Shown here: in pieces, positions 1 through 7,008 of the stretch
Layout of the letters: every line of letters begins with the position of its first letter
Numbering within the stretch: position 1 is the stretch's first letter
NCBI GenBank assembly: GCA_964565935.1
Contig: CAZMGW010000025.1
Span: 1-17,324 of the forward strand
Length of the DNA: 17,324 nt
Reading direction: 5' to 3'
From: JBAXAM01 sp964565935
Lineage (GTDB): Bacteria; Pseudomonadota; Gammaproteobacteria; UBA9339
Notes under the pieces: model-generated
What the model saw: the letters and a program-made list of their open reading frames with translations, nothing else
Databases searched by the model: none
What the model was told of the DNA's origin: nothing
Program-made: the position numbers and the translations under genes

Positions 1-73
1 ACGCGGCTTAGCCTGGGCTGGTGAAGCCTATAGCTCCTGCGGAGCATAATTGATTGTTTTTTATTTTGGTTGT
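1..73. other. Short intergenic stretch with a small hairpin
   Basis: This is the non-coding edge of the window, downstream of the minus-strand outer-membrane gene. It holds a perfect small hairpin, GCTCC-TGC-GGAGC at 33-45, and a GGCTT...AAGCC pair at 5-29. Neither is followed by a clear T-tract on either strand, so I do not call a terminator. The CTATAG-plus-hairpin arrangement loosely resembles part of the three-hairpin repeat near 11.7-12.1 kb and could be a truncated copy. Confidence 0.3.
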
Positions 74-919
74 CTAATTAACCAACCAACTGTATCGGAC
101 GCCAAGCCCGAATTTTATTTCTCGGGTTTTACTGTCGGGCTCAAAAGAACCGGCCTGGGGAGCAGACCTTCCATATTTAAATTGCGTATAATTTGCAAAG
201 CCATTCAAGAAAAACTCATCAAACATCCTCCAGTTTGCTTCTAACCCCGCCTCATAAATTGGCTTGTTTCCCAAAGTGTAGTTATACCCGTTGCCTGTAC
301 CGCTTCCACAATACTTCATGTTAGCACCAAATGTTTTGCCCCCCTCAAAATATGGGGAAATGATAAACTCATCAGTCAATAGCCAGTTTAGCTTTATTCC
401 ACCAACAACCTTATAGTTTTTATATTTCTCTTTCCCGCCCTCTCCCACATTATTGTATTGTCGATACCAATAACGATACCCCACTCCAGCATAAGGGATA
501 AGTTGCAGAACACTGTCTTCAGTAAAGGTAAAAATATATCCCGCCTTTGCATCCGCATTAAAAAATCTGTGCCACAAATTAGCAGTGAGAGGGGCATAAG
601 TATTTCTCTCACTACCATCATATTTTAATTTTCCGTCGTAATAATCCAAATAAAAATCGGTGTAAATTGTCTCTGCAAAAGCTTTTCTTACATCAAAGAA
701 CAAACCCAAGATCGTCCCCGATTCTGTGCTCTTCGGCATTACTCCAGCACGAGCGTCTGAAGACAGAAAACTCTCTTTGTAATCTAAATTGAACCCGACC
801 AAACCAAAAGCAACGCTGTTGTTAATTTGCCACAACGCGTTCTCCACCTCCAACCCAGCAAGCGCCTGGCCAAACACAAAAAAGGATAAAATAATGCCAA
901 TGTTTTTTATTTTTTTCAT
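74..919 (-). CDS. Probable outer-membrane beta-barrel protein, function unknown
   Basis: A 281-residue protein with a typical Sec signal peptide: MKK at the start, a hydrophobic core and a likely cleavage after the QALA of residues 18-21. The mature part is rich in aromatic and glycine residues in alternating patterns (for example YRYWYRQY and the FGLGVRYSW near the C-terminus), which is what transmembrane beta strands of outer-membrane proteins look like. The last residue is Asn rather than the usual Phe or Trp, although a Trp lies three residues before it. It starts only 8 bases after the tsaC stop, with no convincing Shine-Dalgarno sequence, so it is probably the last gene of the hypothetical-tsaC-OMP transcript. 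I cannot name a family. Porin, adhesin or a general surface protein are all possible. Confidence 0.65.
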   Translation of the reverse strand: MKKIKNIGIILSFFVFGQALAGLEVENALWQINNSVAFGLVGFNLDYKESFLSSDARAGVMPKSTESGTILGLFFDVRKAFAETIYTDFYLDYYDGKLKYDGSERNTYAPLTANLWHRFFNADAKAGYIFTFTEDSVLQLIPYAGVGYRYWYRQYNNVGEGGKEKYKNYKVVGGIKLNWLLTDEFIISPYFEGGKTFGANMKYCGSGTGNGYNYTLGNKPIYEAGLEANWRMFDEFFLNGFANYTQFKYGRSAPQAGSFEPDSKTREIKFGLGVRYSWLVN

Positions 920-927
920 AGGGGGTT

Positions 928-1494
928 TTACTTTCTAATAACTTTGTTTGTTTTCACATCGCGAATTTCGGTTGTTTTTTTTAGGTTACCGACTCGGCCG
1001 GGCATTATAAAATCAATCGCGGCACCAAATTGCTTCTGCGCTTGCTTTGAGTTTTTTGCCGGGCTTTTGCCTGCCAAGTTGGCACTGGTTGAAATTATTG
1101 ACCCGCCAAACTTTTGGCAAATCCTTTTTGCAACCGGGTGTAGTGTAACGCGTATCGCAACTGAGTCAAACTTGCCGGAAACCCAGCGCGGTACTTTTTT
1201 CGTTGTGGGCAAAACCCAAGTGATTGGTTTTTTGTTGTTTTGTTTGATTGAGAGGCTTTTGGCCGGGTCAATTTTTATCAGGTTTTTCACCTGATCCCAG
1301 CTTGTGGCGATTAAAATCAATCCTTTTTCCACTTTGCGCCGCTTGATTTTCAACAAGCGCAGCACGGCTGTCTCGTTAAACGGATCGCATCCCAAACCAA
1401 ACACCCCTTCGGTTGGATAAGCGATGATCCCGCCTTCGCGAAGAATTTTGACAGCTTGATTGATTTTGCTTTGCATAATTAAACTATAATTCAC
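928..1494 (-). CDS. tsaC: Threonylcarbamoyl-AMP synthase TsaC (YrdC/Sua5 family)
   Basis: TsaC makes threonylcarbamoyl-adenylate from threonine, bicarbonate and ATP. This is the first step of the t6A37 modification of tRNAs that read ANN codons, in the cytoplasm. The 188 residues align along the whole length with the short E. coli-type TsaC (about 190 residues) and lack the extra C-terminal domain of Sua5. Recognisable segments are IIAYPTEGVFGLGCDP near the N-terminus, LLKIKRRKVEKGLILIA with the conserved basic residues, RWVSGKFDSVAIRVT, and the ISTSANLAG signature. The chosen start is a GTG at 1494, whose GTGA overlaps the TGA stop of the upstream gene, suggesting translational coupling. An ATG at 1476 is the alternative. 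The GTG start gives an N-terminus closer in length to E. coli TsaC. Neither start has a clear ribosome binding site. Confidence 0.93.
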   Translation of the reverse strand: MNYSLIMQSKINQAVKILREGGIIAYPTEGVFGLGCDPFNETAVLRLLKIKRRKVEKGLILIATSWDQVKNLIKIDPAKSLSIKQNNKKPITWVLPTTKKVPRWVSGKFDSVAIRVTLHPVAKRICQKFGGSIISTSANLAGKSPAKNSKQAQKQFGAAIDFIMPGRVGNLKKTTEIRDVKTNKVIRK

Positions 1495-2288
1495 CGCTGG
1501 GCTTGTTGCAATTCTTTCTCATAAGCGCGGCTATCTGCTCCTTCGTCTTCGGACCCTCGTTGGCTTTCGCCATCTGCCCCGCTAGAATCTGCTGACGAAA
1601 AAGTCGGCCAGAAACCATCAGAGCCCTCGGGTTTTTCTGATTCCGCATCGCTACTAGTGCCAACTTTTTCTCCACCTCTCTCTGCGCATGCGCCTTCTGA
1701 AGCCCCCTTTTCCGGCAGCACCCCATCCCTCATCTCCTCTCTATACTGCAACACGCTACCAAGTATTGGCTCTAACCCGTGGACCGTTAAAAAAAGCCCC
1801 CAATTGCTGCCCTCATTCTCCACCTCTTTTTGAAGAAAATTTAACTTAGTCACTAGATCCCGCATTTCTTTATTTCCTCTATCGACAAAAGTCATATCGC
1901 TTTTAGAGACTTTAGATAAAGCCATTACGCGGCAACACTGCAGTGTAATAAAAAATAGTTTTTCTTCTCTATTGCTGCTGTTATATGTCTCCTCCTCTGG
2001 CAAATCAAACTCTTGGAGAATTTCTTGCTCGTGGTCAAGCTGAAGCAAAAGATCTCCTTGGGTTGCATAAAAAACAATCTTATTCTCTAGCACGCTCAAC
2101 CATGGGGCATACTCTGGGTTGGAAAGTCCATTTAAATGGTCAAGGGCTTTTTTGTATTTTTTCTGCTTATACAGGACACTAACTTGCTTAAGAATTCTTA
2201 TCTCTCCCTTGCCTAAAGCGCTCATCGTCGCCCCTAAAGCGATACAAAAAGCCAAGACAAGAGAAATTATTTTAAATGGTTTTTGCAT
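1491..2288 (-). CDS. Secreted hypothetical protein with acidic low-complexity tail
   Basis: A 265-residue protein that I do not recognise. Residues 1-25 form a Sec signal peptide (MQKPFK, then a hydrophobic stretch ending around ATMSALG). Residues 30-75 (VLYKQKKYKKALDHL) resemble a TPR-like helical pair. The middle is helical and charged. Roughly the last 75 residues are low complexity, rich in Ser, Gly, Glu and Asp, and probably disordered. The start is supported by an AGAGG ribosome binding site 7 bases upstream. It is the first gene of the transcript that continues into tsaC through a 4-base overlap. A perfect 17-bp dyad lies about 45 bases upstream. It is predicted to act outside the cytoplasm, but the sequence gives no further clue to its role. 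Confidence 0.7.
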   Translation of the reverse strand: MQKPFKIISLVLAFCIALGATMSALGKGEIRILKQVSVLYKQKKYKKALDHLNGLSNPEYAPWLSVLENKIVFYATQGDLLLQLDHEQEILQEFDLPEEETYNSSNREEKLFFITLQCCRVMALSKVSKSDMTFVDRGNKEMRDLVTKLNFLQKEVENEGSNWGLFLTVHGLEPILGSVLQYREEMRDGVLPEKGASEGACAERGGEKVGTSSDAESEKPEGSDGFWPTFSSADSSGADGESQRGSEDEGADSRAYEKELQQAQR

Positions 2289-2330
2289 TTGCCCGCCTCT
2301 TTTTTTGTTTATACATCAATTGGTTATGCC

Positions 2331-2347
2331 GCAAACAATCTGTTTGC
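2331..2347 (-). promoter_or_regulatory. Perfect 7-3-7 dyad upstream of the secreted hypothetical gene
   Basis: GCAAACA-ATC-TGTTTGC is a perfect inverted repeat of operator size. On the minus strand it sits just upstream of a TATAAA (-10-like, 5 of 6 matches) at about 2308-2313, with a poor TTTGCG at the -35 position inside the right arm. It could be a repressor or activator site controlling the hypothetical-tsaC-OMP transcript. The promoter assignment is weak; the dyad itself is plain. Confidence 0.4.
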
Positions 2348-2433
2348 AAAAAACCCTCTTCTTGACTTTAGCAGGCTTTTATTAAGAAATGCTTAAATGG
2401 GCTGATGGTGAAAATGAAGGGGGTATAACGATG

Positions 2434-2473
2434 CAAAAAAAGCGAGCTAAGGCCCGCGGCTACCTAGCTTGCT
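2434..2473 (-). terminator. Rho-independent terminator of mnmE
   Basis: Read on the minus strand, AGCAAGCTAGG pairs with CCTTAGCTCGCT (one bulge, one mismatch) around a GC-rich loop, and the stem runs directly into seven T residues. It lies 36 bases behind the mnmE stop codon and before the next minus-strand gene, which is the expected place. Confidence 0.72.
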
Positions 2474-2508
2474 CCTCCCGGGGAAACAACCACATAACAA
2501 CCAAGGCG

Positions 2509-3876
2509 CTACTTCCCCAAACAAAACTCGGAAAAAATCTTTGCTAATAAATCGTCAGGGGTAAATTCGCCGGTGATTTCTCCAAGCGCTCGCTGGGCCT
2601 GGGTCAAATCCTCGGCCACAAGCTCAAGCGTCCCGACTGACAAAATTTGCTGAGCGTTTTGCAAATGCTTTTCGGCCTTGTCTAGCGCGTCCAAGTGCCT
2701 TCTTCTTGCGCTAAATCCATTTTCGACCGAATGAAACCCAGCGCTTTTTTTGAGATGCTGCCGCAACAAATCCAACCCTTGTTGCGTTTTCACTGACAAA
2801 TAAATGCTGTCTGCGTTGTCGGTTTTAATAACTCTTGGCTCTTCGCCAATCAAATCGATTTTATTATATAACACCGTGAAATGCGCGTGCTTCGGCATTA
2901 CCCCAAAAAAATCAGCCCACAATTTATCAGGATCGCGATTTGGATTGGCAAATGCGTCGACCACCAACAAAACATGATCCGCTTTTTTAATTTCTTCCCA
3001 CGCCCGCCGAATGCCCTCGCCCTCAATCACGTCTGGCTGATCACGCAAGCCGGCAGTATCTAATAAATTAATCGGCATGCCATCAATTTGAACCTGCGCG
3101 TGCAACACATCGCGCGTCGTCCCGGGGATATCGGTGACAATGGCGGCCTCTCGACCGCTTAAATAATTAAACAAACTCGACTTGCCGGCGTTGGGTTTTC
3201 CCGCAATCACAACCGTAATGCCCTCTCGCAGGATCACCCCTTGTTTTGCGGTGTTCTTGAGCTCTTCGACCTTCAACAAAATGTTGTCTATCTCTTCGCC
3301 AAACTGCCCTTGGGCCAATTTTTCAATCTCCTCTTCTTCTGGAAAATCTATAAGAGCCTCAAGATGTGTTCGCAATCCGATCAGGCTTGTTAACAGTTGA
3401 TTAACCTGCGCAGAAAACTCGCCTTGCAGCGAACGCACAGCGTTTTGTGCGGCTTGAGAGGTTGCGGCGTCAATTAAATCTGCCGTCGCTTCCGCCTGAA
3501 CCAAATCGATTTTGCGATTTAAAAAGGCCCGCTCCATGAACTCGCCCGGGCGAGCCATTCTCGCGCCAAGCGCCAAAACGCGTTGCAATAAAAGGTCAAT
3601 TAATAAGGGCCCTCCGTGGCAGTGCAGCTCCAAAACCTCTTCGCCGGTGAACGAATGCGGCGCTTGAAAATAAAGAGCGAGGCCTTGATCGATTATTTCT
3701 CCGTCAGCAGAAAAAAATTTGCAGAAATTAACGCGACGTGCTTCGGGGGTTTTTTTTAGAATTGCTTCGGCGATGGGAAGCGCCAATGACCCGGAGATAC
3801 GAACTATGCCAACCCCTCCTCTACCGAGAGGGGTTGCCTGAGCGGCGATGGTGTCGGTTGAAGGGCTTCTCTTCAT
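2509..3876 (-). CDS. mnmE: tRNA modification GTPase MnmE (TrmE)
   Basis: With MnmG, MnmE makes the 5-carboxymethylaminomethyl (or taurine-type) modification of wobble uridine 34 in certain tRNAs, using GTP hydrolysis and a tetrahydrofolate-derived carbon. The order of domains is complete: an N-terminal folate-binding domain (DTIAAQATPLGRGGVGIVRISG), a helical domain, and an inserted G domain with P-loop GKPNAGKSS near residue 226, switch TDIPGTTRD, DTAGLR, NKID and the G5-like SVKT. The C-terminus is FCLGK with the family's catalytic cysteine. The reading frame stays open to 4074, but the start at MKRSPSTDT gives 455 residues, matching E. coli (454) and removing an overlap with the divergent gene. 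There is only a weak ribosome binding site. A TTTACA-17-TATCGT match ends about 8 bases before the ATG, so a leaderless message is possible. The gene is separated from yidC by about 4.3 kb, unlike the usual order. Confidence 0.97.
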   Translation of the reverse strand: MKRSPSTDTIAAQATPLGRGGVGIVRISGSLALPIAEAILKKTPEARRVNFCKFFSADGEIIDQGLALYFQAPHSFTGEEVLELHCHGGPLLIDLLLQRVLALGARMARPGEFMERAFLNRKIDLVQAEATADLIDAATSQAAQNAVRSLQGEFSAQVNQLLTSLIGLRTHLEALIDFPEEEEIEKLAQGQFGEEIDNILLKVEELKNTAKQGVILREGITVVIAGKPNAGKSSLFNYLSGREAAIVTDIPGTTRDVLHAQVQIDGMPINLLDTAGLRDQPDVIEGEGIRRAWEEIKKADHVLLVVDAFANPNRDPDKLWADFFGVMPKHAHFTVLYNKIDLIGEEPRVIKTDNADSIYLSVKTQQGLDLLRQHLKKSAGFHSVENGFSARRRHLDALDKAEKHLQNAQQILSVGTLELVAEDLTQAQRALGEITGEFTPDDLLAKIFSEFCLGK

Positions 3877-3883
3877 GCGACAA

Positions 3884-3912
3884 ACGATACCTTGTTTGCC
3901 CACTCTTGTAAA
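3884..3912 (-). promoter_or_regulatory. Candidate mnmE promoter overlapping the divergent promoter
   Basis: On the minus strand, TTTACA (3907-3912, 5 of 6 to consensus), 17 bases, then TATCGT (3884-3889, 4 of 6). Its -35 overlaps the -35 of the plus-strand promoter. Transcription would start at or next to the mnmE ATG. Confidence 0.35.
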
Positions 3913-3934
3913 TTGGCATCCGTAATGCCATAAT
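3906..3934 (+). promoter_or_regulatory. Candidate promoter of the DUF4143 ATPase
   Basis: TTGTAA (3906-3911), a 17-base spacer, then CATAAT (3929-3934, 5 of 6 to consensus). It lies 45 bases before the start codon chosen for the ATPase. An inverted repeat, TAATGCC (3923-3929) and GGCATTA (3947-3953), covers the -10 and the start-site region, as an operator would. Confidence 0.5.
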
Positions 3935-3953
3935 TGATGCAAAAAAGGCATTA
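3923..3953. promoter_or_regulatory. Inverted repeat over the ATPase promoter (possible operator)
   Basis: TAATGCC and GGCATTA are perfect 7-base arms separated by 17 bases (about 24 bp centre to centre). The left arm touches the -10 element of the plus-strand promoter and the right arm lies in the early transcribed region. This could be a repressor site or a hairpin in the 5' leader. No regulator gene is recognisable beside it. Confidence 0.35.
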
Positions 3954-3978
3954 TCGATTCCATTTTGAGGGCAAAATC

Positions 3979-5130
3979 ATGGCCACAATAAAACGGGTAT
4001 TTCAAGATCAACCGCGCAGCTTCTTCTTGTTCGGCCCCAGAGGGGTCGGTAAATCCACATGGATGAGAGAGCAATATCAGGGGGCTTTATGGATCGATCT
4101 ACTGGACCCCCAAACTCTTCGTAATTTTGTTGCCAAGCCAGAACGTTTATTTGATTTGATTGATGCCAATCCATCTCAATCTATTGTGGTAATCGATGAG
4201 GTGCAAAAAGTTCCGACCCTATTATCAGTTGTGCACTCTTTGATTGAAAAAAAACGCGGAATAAAATTTATCTTATCTGGATCAAGCGCGCGCAAATTGA
4301 AAAGAACCAGCGCTGACCTGCTAGGCGGCCGCGCTTTAAAATGTAGCTTGCACCCGTTTATCGCCAGTGAGCTAGGCAAAGATTTTTCTCTGGAGACAGC
4401 CCTGCGGTATGGAATGTTGCCCTTGGTACATAAACAAGAAGACCCCCAGAAAATTCTTCATGCCTATATTTCACTCTATTTACATGAAGAGATCCAAGCA
4501 GAAGGCTTGGTGCGTAACATAGAATATTTTGCTCGTTTTCTAGAAACCATTAGCTTCTCTCATGGTTCCTTATTGAACGCAACCAACATCGCTCGCGAAT
4601 GCGAAGTTAAAAGAAAAACAGTAGAAAATTACATCGACATCTTGGAAGAGCTGTTGTTATGTTACCAATTACCCGTTTTCACTAAAAAAGCAAAACGGCA
4701 GCTCATATCCCACAAAAAATTTTATTTATTTGATAGTGGCGTCTTCGCCACACTAAGACCCAAGGGGGTTCTAGATCGCCCGGAAGAGGTCGCTGGTGTT
4801 GCCCTAGAAGGATTGGTGGCTCAGCATCTGCAAGCTTGGAATGATTACAGCAATCCCAAACATCAAGTCGCCTTTTGGCGGACTAGAACCGATTTAGAAG
4901 TTGATTTTATTGTTTACGGTAGCTTGGGCTTCTGGGCCATTGAAGTTAAAAATACTAAGCATATCCGCCCGGAAGATTTACGCGGCCTAAAAGCTTTTTT
5001 AGATGATTATCCCATGGCCAAAGCTATTTTATTGTATCGTGGCACCGAAAGAATTATGTGTGACAATATCCTCTGTATCCCCTGCGAGAATTTTCTTGTT
5101 AATTTAAAACCGAACCAACCTCTTACCTGA
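3979..5130 (+). CDS. AAA ATPase with C-terminal DUF4143 domain
   Basis: A 383-residue ATPase of the AAA_14/DUF4143 type, a common accessory family of unknown cellular role in bacteria and archaea. Residues 19-27, GPRGVGKST, are the Walker A motif. Residues 69-74, IVVIDE, are Walker B. FILSGSSARKL is the sensor-like strand. A winged-helix-like part follows (ATNIARECEVKRKTVENYI). The C-terminal DUF4143 part carries TDLEVDFIV and AIEVKNTK, which resemble a PD-(D/E)XK nuclease core with D/E and EVK residues present. Start choice: the frame is open from 3934, but the ATG at 3979 has a TGAGGG ribosome binding site 7 bases upstream and begins the protein as family members do. The gene is divergent from mnmE and convergent with the ankyrin gene behind it; I see no terminator in the 50-bp gap. 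It is likely a horizontally moving gene. Confidence 0.92.
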   Translation: MATIKRVFQDQPRSFFLFGPRGVGKSTWMREQYQGALWIDLLDPQTLRNFVAKPERLFDLIDANPSQSIVVIDEVQKVPTLLSVVHSLIEKKRGIKFILSGSSARKLKRTSADLLGGRALKCSLHPFIASELGKDFSLETALRYGMLPLVHKQEDPQKILHAYISLYLHEEIQAEGLVRNIEYFARFLETISFSHGSLLNATNIARECEVKRKTVENYIDILEELLLCYQLPVFTKKAKRQLISHKKFYLFDSGVFATLRPKGVLDRPEEVAGVALEGLVAQHLQAWNDYSNPKHQVAFWRTRTDLEVDFIVYGSLGFWAIEVKNTKHIRPEDLRGLKAFLDDYPMAKAILLYRGTERIMCDNILCIPCENFLVNLKPNQPLT

Positions 5131-5180
5131 TTATTGCAAACGGGTGTTAGTCCTTGAGACCTCTCTCCTTCCTCAAATCA

Positions 5181-6794
5181 CTATGGTCGAGGACCCCTTG
5201 GCTCGTCCTCAGTTTGTGGCTCTTGTTGAGTTTCAGCGGCTCTTTCAAACCTTGCTTTTATTTCCGGAGACAGTTTATTAAAAATTTCTTCTACTTCAAC
5301 TAACCGGCCCACAGCCGCCTCATCCAGCCTCGCGGCATTTAATCTAAAAACCCCAAGCGCTTCTCCAATCTCCTTCATCTCTTGGACTTCATTATTACTC
5401 GTCACCTCTTTCGACGATATTATGGCCAATCTAACCTCTAGTCCCTCCAAAAGCATCTTAACAAAAGCATCTCTGTTCCTCTCGTTTTCTACTGCAACAA
5501 CAGAAACACTCATTTCCTTTCTATAAGACTCCGTCCTGGATCCCCTCTTTTTTAAAATATCAACCCTGGGATCATCCAAAAGAGCCCTCAGTATCTCAAC
5601 CTGATTAGAATTTTCCTCATCGTTTCGACAACACGCAATTAATGCGGTATCTCCGCTTACAGGATCTAACAAATTGGGGTCGGTTCTGTCACATTTTAGA
5701 AACTCCCGCACAATCTCAGGTTGACCAAGCTTAACGGAAGCTATAAGGGGAGCCCCCATCCTATATGCCACGTTAGGATCTGCTCTCTCGCTTCTCAGTA
5801 GAAGAGAAACCAACTCAGCGTTTCTATCCACAACAGCCACTCCAAGCGCAGTCAAACCATCTGCTCTCATAGCATTTGGATTAACGCCGGGGCAAGCTAA
5901 AAGCTCCTGAATAATTTGAGGATTGTATCTTTCTTTATCAGCCGCCTTTTCAATTGCAAATATGAGGGCCCTTTCGCCTGGGGGTCGTTTTGGTTTTGGT
6001 GCCTCATCATCCGCAGAAGGCGCACTTGGTGCCTCACCAAGATCTGGCGCATCAATATCGGGACTATTGGCAAATTTTTCATGAGCTAAAAGGTCCCTTA
6101 TGAACTGAAGGTCTTCTCTCTCAATAGCCCGCATCAATACTGTTTTTTCTCTCTCATCCCCTCGGCTTCTAATTAACAGATTGGGCTTAATATCGGGGCG
6201 ATTTAAAAGCTCTTGCAAAACAGCACGCCGAACCCGTTCGTTCGCAGATATGGTCGCGGTAAGGGGGGTGTCATATCGGCCATCTACTTGATTAACGTCT
6301 GCCCCGCGAGCCAAAAGATATCTAACAGCTTCATCTTGATGTGCCGGCTGTGGTATTAAAATAGCCGCTGTAAGAGGGGTATACCCTTTCCCATCCGCCT
6401 TATCAATATCCACCCCATGTGCCAAAAGAAAATCAACAGGCTCGGGCCCATTATGCGAAACAACCGCCCATCGGGCTACCGCTGTGAGAGGAGTGTGGTT
6501 ACTGCGACCTACTTGATTAATATCAAAACCTGCATCTCTTGCCACAAGCTGATTAAAAAGAGCCTCGACCTCGGCCATTCTGCTTGCTCGCAAAGCATTC
6601 ATAAATCGCTCGAAAATATCTGCTTCTGCTGGTCTTGCTGGTGGTCTTGCCAAGCCTGCTACCACTCCTGCTGCGACCGCCACACCTGCTCCGATTGCCC
6701 CGATTGCCCCGATTGCCGTACCCGCTAATCTTTCCACAAGTGTTGCTGGTCTTCTCCCTCTTCTTCTTCCTCTTCCTCTTCCTCTCGGTAACAT
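5181..6794 (-). CDS. Ankyrin-repeat protein with Arg-rich N-terminus and hydrophobic segment
   Basis: A 537-residue protein. Residues 1-16 hold eight arginines in an RG-repeat tract. Residues 25-49 are an Ala/Gly/Val-rich hydrophobic helix (with three AIG units encoded by a 9-base tandem repeat). Residues 60-245 and 274-420 carry degenerate ankyrin repeats, recognisable from TPLTA, GVDIDKADGKGYTPLTAA and GADVNQVDGRYDTPLTA. An acidic, Pro-rich linker at about 246-273 splits the two blocks. The C-terminus (430-537) is helical and ends in a charged tail. A very strong AAGGAGG ribosome binding site sits 4 bases before the ATG. Ankyrin proteins bind other proteins, and in intracellular bacteria they are often secreted effectors; that role is inference here. 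The Arg-rich stretch could be a membrane-topology signal, an RNA-binding tail or a nuclear-targeting-like signal. Confidence 0.85.
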   Translation of the reverse strand: MLPRGRGRGRRRGRRPATLVERLAGTAIGAIGAIGAGVAVAAGVVAGLARPPARPAEADIFERFMNALRASRMAEVEALFNQLVARDAGFDINQVGRSNHTPLTAVARWAVVSHNGPEPVDFLLAHGVDIDKADGKGYTPLTAAILIPQPAHQDEAVRYLLARGADVNQVDGRYDTPLTATISANERVRRAVLQELLNRPDIKPNLLIRSRGDEREKTVLMRAIEREDLQFIRDLLAHEKFANSPDIDAPDLGEAPSAPSADDEAPKPKRPPGERALIFAIEKAADKERYNPQIIQELLACPGVNPNAMRADGLTALGVAVVDRNAELVSLLLRSERADPNVAYRMGAPLIASVKLGQPEIVREFLKCDRTDPNLLDPVSGDTALIACCRNDEENSNQVEILRALLDDPRVDILKKRGSRTESYRKEMSVSVVAVENERNRDAFVKMLLEGLEVRLAIISSKEVTSNNEVQEMKEIGEALGVFRLNAARLDEAAVGRLVEVEEIFNKLSPEIKARFERAAETQQEPQTEDEPRGPRP

Positions 6795-6821
6795 ATTTCC
6801 TCCTTTTTTGTTTTTTGCTTA

Positions 6822-6850
6822 ATTATATGCTCTTTCTTTTGTGCCACCAA
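6822..6850 (-). promoter_or_regulatory. Candidate promoter of the 537-residue ankyrin gene
   Basis: On the minus strand, TTGGTG (6845-6850), 17 bases, then a consensus TATAAT (6822-6827), about 27 bases before the ATG. The -35 is poor (3 of 6), but the -10 and spacing fit a vegetative promoter, so this gene is probably transcribed independently of the ankyrin gene upstream. Confidence 0.5.
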
Positions 6851-6930
6851 ATAAGGGTTGATTGAGCAGCGCTGGTGATCATTTTTTCTCTTCAAATGGC
6901 AGTTGCAGATTTAGGCACCAAAAAATTATA

Positions 6931-7008
6931 TCAAACCTCCAACAAAGCAACCTCTGCATAACCCCTAAAAACATTGGTGGCCGCAGCAACCGCAAGCGCG
7001 TCCCTCTT
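6931..7008 (-). pseudogene. Frameshifted C-terminal ankyrin remnant
   Basis: Directly behind the FDQPD stop of the 310-residue ankyrin protein, another reading frame encodes KRDALAVAAA and then 15 more residues to a TGA. Earlier repeats of the same protein read QPDKRG followed by TALTVAA, so the phase after QPD continues as an ankyrin repeat if the TG of the stop codon is skipped. The simplest reading is a two-base insertion (or one-base loss) that cut off one more repeat. Confidence 0.5.

Noticed and set aside
2431..2547. Small plus-strand frame starting MQKKRAKARG
   Set aside because: It overlaps the mnmE terminator and the antisense of the mnmE end, and has no real ribosome binding site.
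3877..4074. 66-residue N-terminal extension of MnmE
   Set aside because: MnmE proteins begin at the DTIAAQA region, and the extension overlaps the start of the well-supported ATPase gene.
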